This document shows positions 62,001 to 64,000 of a stretch of 64,000 nt of DNA, in pieces. A program made the position numbers and the translations under genes. The notes beneath the pieces are model-generated. The model was not told where the DNA came from, did not search any database, and saw only the letters and a program-made list of their open reading frames with translations. Numbering within the stretch: position 1 is the first letter of the stretch; each line of letters begins with the position of its first letter. The DNA lies in the NCBI RefSeq assembly GCF_020509005.1, contig NC_063023.1, positions 2,542,001 to 2,606,000 on the forward strand, written 5' to 3'. The stretch is from Fulvia fulva. Lineage: Eukaryota; Ascomycota; Dothideomycetes; Mycosphaerellales; Mycosphaerellaceae.

Positions 62001-63141
62001 TAGTAAGTACGGAAGGCTATAAGATACTCGTATCCTTCTACTATTCGTAACTTGTTAAACGTAGCGATGACATCGAGCTTAGTGAAGTACTTAGCCTTAG
62101 AGAGGCGTTCGAGCGTCTCCTAAATTAACGGTATTAGGTAGCGGTTCTTCTTTATAATAGCGTTTAAGCCTCGGTAGTCTACGTAGAAGCGTAGACTACC
62201 GCCGGGCTTCTTAACGAATATAACGGGACTACTAGCGCTAGAACGGCTCGCTCGAATGAACCCCTTCTTTAGGTTCTCTTCGAGGTATCTCTTAAGGACG
62301 ATAAGCTCTTCTCGGGATATAGAATATAACGGTCCGAACGGTATCTCTATACCTTCTTCTAGCTTAATCTTATAGTCGTAAGGGCGATAAGGAGGCAGCT
62401 CGGTAGCGGCTTTAGTATCGAATACGTAGAGGATATAGTGTGCCTAAGGAGGGACCTTCGTAGTAGGGTCGGTAGGTATACGCTTCTTATCGAGCTTCTC
62501 GAGGGCGATGTCGATATCGCGGAGAGAGGCGGCGAAGACTTAAGCTTTAGGCTACTTAGTAGTAGTAGTAAAGGTAGCGGCGTTCACCTAGAAGATCTTA
62601 GTATACTTAGGACCGCGCTAAGGCGGCGGAGAAGGCGGAGGTACCGGAGGAACTTCTAGAGGGAAGCTAATAGTAAGGGAAGTCTAGTCGATAATAGGTC
62701 GGTATCGTCTAAACTAGGGGAGGCCGAGGATAAACTTCTAATACGGTAGGGACGTAAGGAAGCTAGTGATCGACATATACTTGACTCCGAGGGTGATTAA
62801 CGTGTATATAACATAAGTAATCTTACTAGTAGTAGTCTCCGTACCGTTAAAGAGTTCAAGGGTACGAGGGTACTTTAGTTCCTAGGGTTCGAGGTTAAGA
62901 GAGGTCGCGAGTTTATAGTCTATAAAAGACTCGCCTAGTACGCTAGTGTCTATAAGAGTGAGATTAGAAGAAGAGAGTTTCTTTAAGCCGATATTTATAT
63001 TCGTAACGAACGGTTTATAAGCGTAGTCCTTACCCGTCTCGTCGTATAGGTCTAGCTATACTATATTAATCCTCAACTTCTTTCCTCTCTTCACTTTCGG
63101 TAAACGTTATTCTTAGTCTTTATCGCGTCGATAAGGAAGAC
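59094..63141 (-). pseudogene. Element I pol, RIP-destroyed
   Basis: Aligns with F's pol throughout: chromodomain near 59300-59450, integrase near 59900-60550, RNase H and RT near 61100-62300, protease near 62950. A 70-codon remnant stays open at 60731-60943 (acidic spacer), but no functional protein is possible. Confidence 0.85.
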
Positions 63142-64000
63142 CTAGGCTTTTTCCTACTTAGCGGGAGTAGTAGGAGTAGGCTCGATAGCGCCGATAGCGC
63201 CGCGAACCGGGTTACGGGCGTTACGGGTAGCGAGCTACGGACAGTTAGCTACGATATAGCCTAGACCGCCGTAGTAGGTGTAGAGTCCGGCCTAGCGACG
63301 GCGAAGCTTCTCTTCGGGAGTAAGCTTACCGTTAACGAGGCCCTAGACTCGAGGGACGGCGGTACTAGCGCTAAGATCTATAGCGTTACCTATAGAGACG
63401 GGAGGGAGAGCCGTAGGAGCGGCGGCGCCTAGTAGAGTAGCGAAGTGGCTTCCGGGACTACGAGGCTAACGACCTTAAGAACGGGAAGCGAGGAGAGAGG
63501 CGGTATATTTTATATTAGAGTCGAGGCGCTAGTAGGTCTCGACGAGCTTACGGAAGCTTATAGTACCGACGTCCTTGTCCTCGAGGGCTCGAAGAAGCTC
63601 TACTAATAAACCACGGCGGAGAGTGCTCTTCTTAGTCTCTTCGTTATAGCCGGTAAACCCGATGTCGCGGTTAAAGGCCGCGAGGTACTTAGCGAAGCTC
63701 TTGTTCTTCTAGAGGAGGTTATAGATAGCGTTCTAGGTAGTAGCTCTACGGTCTAGATTACTAAAGGTAGTACGGAGGTCCTATATTAAGGTAAGGACGT
63801 CCGGGTAGCCGATAGTCTATATAGCGTTATTAATATAGTATTATACCTAAGCCGCGGCGTCTCCTTAAAGGAGGGAGAAGACGTACGTAACCTTGTCCTT
63901 CTCTTACTAAAAGTAGTCGGCATTAGCTAATAGCTTAATAGTAAGCTATATCTTAAATGCCTCGAACTTGCTCTTATTACCGTCGAACTCGTCTAGGTCG
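63142..64000 (-). pseudogene. Element I gag, RIP-destroyed, partial
   Basis: Aligns with F's gag from its stop backwards; the knuckle region is near 63260. The N-terminus lies beyond the window. Confidence 0.8.

Larger units (their letters stand above)
58574..64000 (-). mobile_element. Element I: RIP-mutated relative of element F, cut by the window end
   Basis: LTR 58574-59093 (520 bp), pol relic and gag relic in the same order and spacing as F. The target site CCGTC (58569-58573) is visible on the left only. Heavy CpA/TpG-to-TpA mutation. The other LTR lies outside the window. Confidence 0.9.

Noticed and set aside
60731..62659. Short open stretches in element I
   Set aside because: Leftovers of RIP-mutated pol, not genes.
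1..64000. CRISPR arrays, bacterial operons, rRNA or tRNA genes
   Set aside because: None seen; repeats are LTRs, LINE copies and target duplications of a fungal genome, and the tRNA-like stretch at 37862-37883 is only a primer-binding site.

Overview
The window is from a filamentous ascomycete (Pezizomycotina), most likely a dothideomycete; the class is an inference. The evidence is compact eukaryotic genes at the left end, fungal retrotransposon families, and massive repeat-induced point mutation (RIP). Long stretches have lost almost all CpA and TpG dinucleotides and are full of TAG/TAA, while CpG is kept. No rRNA, tRNA or CRISPR array was seen.

Left end, 1 to about 7985: a gene island. 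It holds the 3' part of a Lys/Ala/Ser-rich hypothetical gene (+), a convergent SAP/F-box-like gene (-), a divergent mitochondrial ABC1-family kinase gene of the MCP2/ADCK1 type (+), and a zinc-finger gene (+) whose long frame is interrupted by one TGA.

From about 7986 to 64000 the window is a nested retrotransposon island. I named the elements by letter. A (8378-28223) is a RIP-mutated Ty3/gypsy element. Inside it sit LINE-1 (12112-17081), a 5'-truncated LINE (19955-20460) and intact gypsy element B (20712-27933). Then comes a RIP-mutated gypsy integrase relic J (about 30000-31578). J is interrupted by E, a RIP-mutated copia element that starts at 31579 and continues in pieces to 56677. E's first LTR is split by LINE-2 (31594-49049, RIP-mutated) and by intact gypsy element F (49235-55525). 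LINE-2 is itself split by intact copia element C (32581-38117) and intact gypsy element D (38851-45812). E's interior is interrupted by G, a RIP-mutated relative of B (from 56678). G carries a solo F-type LTR, H (57819-58338), and a RIP-mutated F-type element, I (58574 to the window end). Target-site duplications (TSDs) and LTR lengths support nearly every junction; for example, the three pieces of E's LTR add up to exactly the 234 bp of C's LTR.

B, C, D and F have open reading frames and LTR pairs that are identical or differ at one or two sites, yet they lie inside heavily mutated shells. RIP was therefore active in the past but has not touched the latest insertions. The most unusual item is an antisense gene in element D (39372-40016). 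It encodes a cysteine pattern fitting a Zn(II)2Cys6 cluster followed by a predicted coiled coil. The four gypsy elements with a readable 5' LTR also share a 9-nt complementarity between the primer-binding site and the LTR, which suggests Tf1-like self-priming. The copia element instead appears to use the anticodon region of a methionine tRNA.
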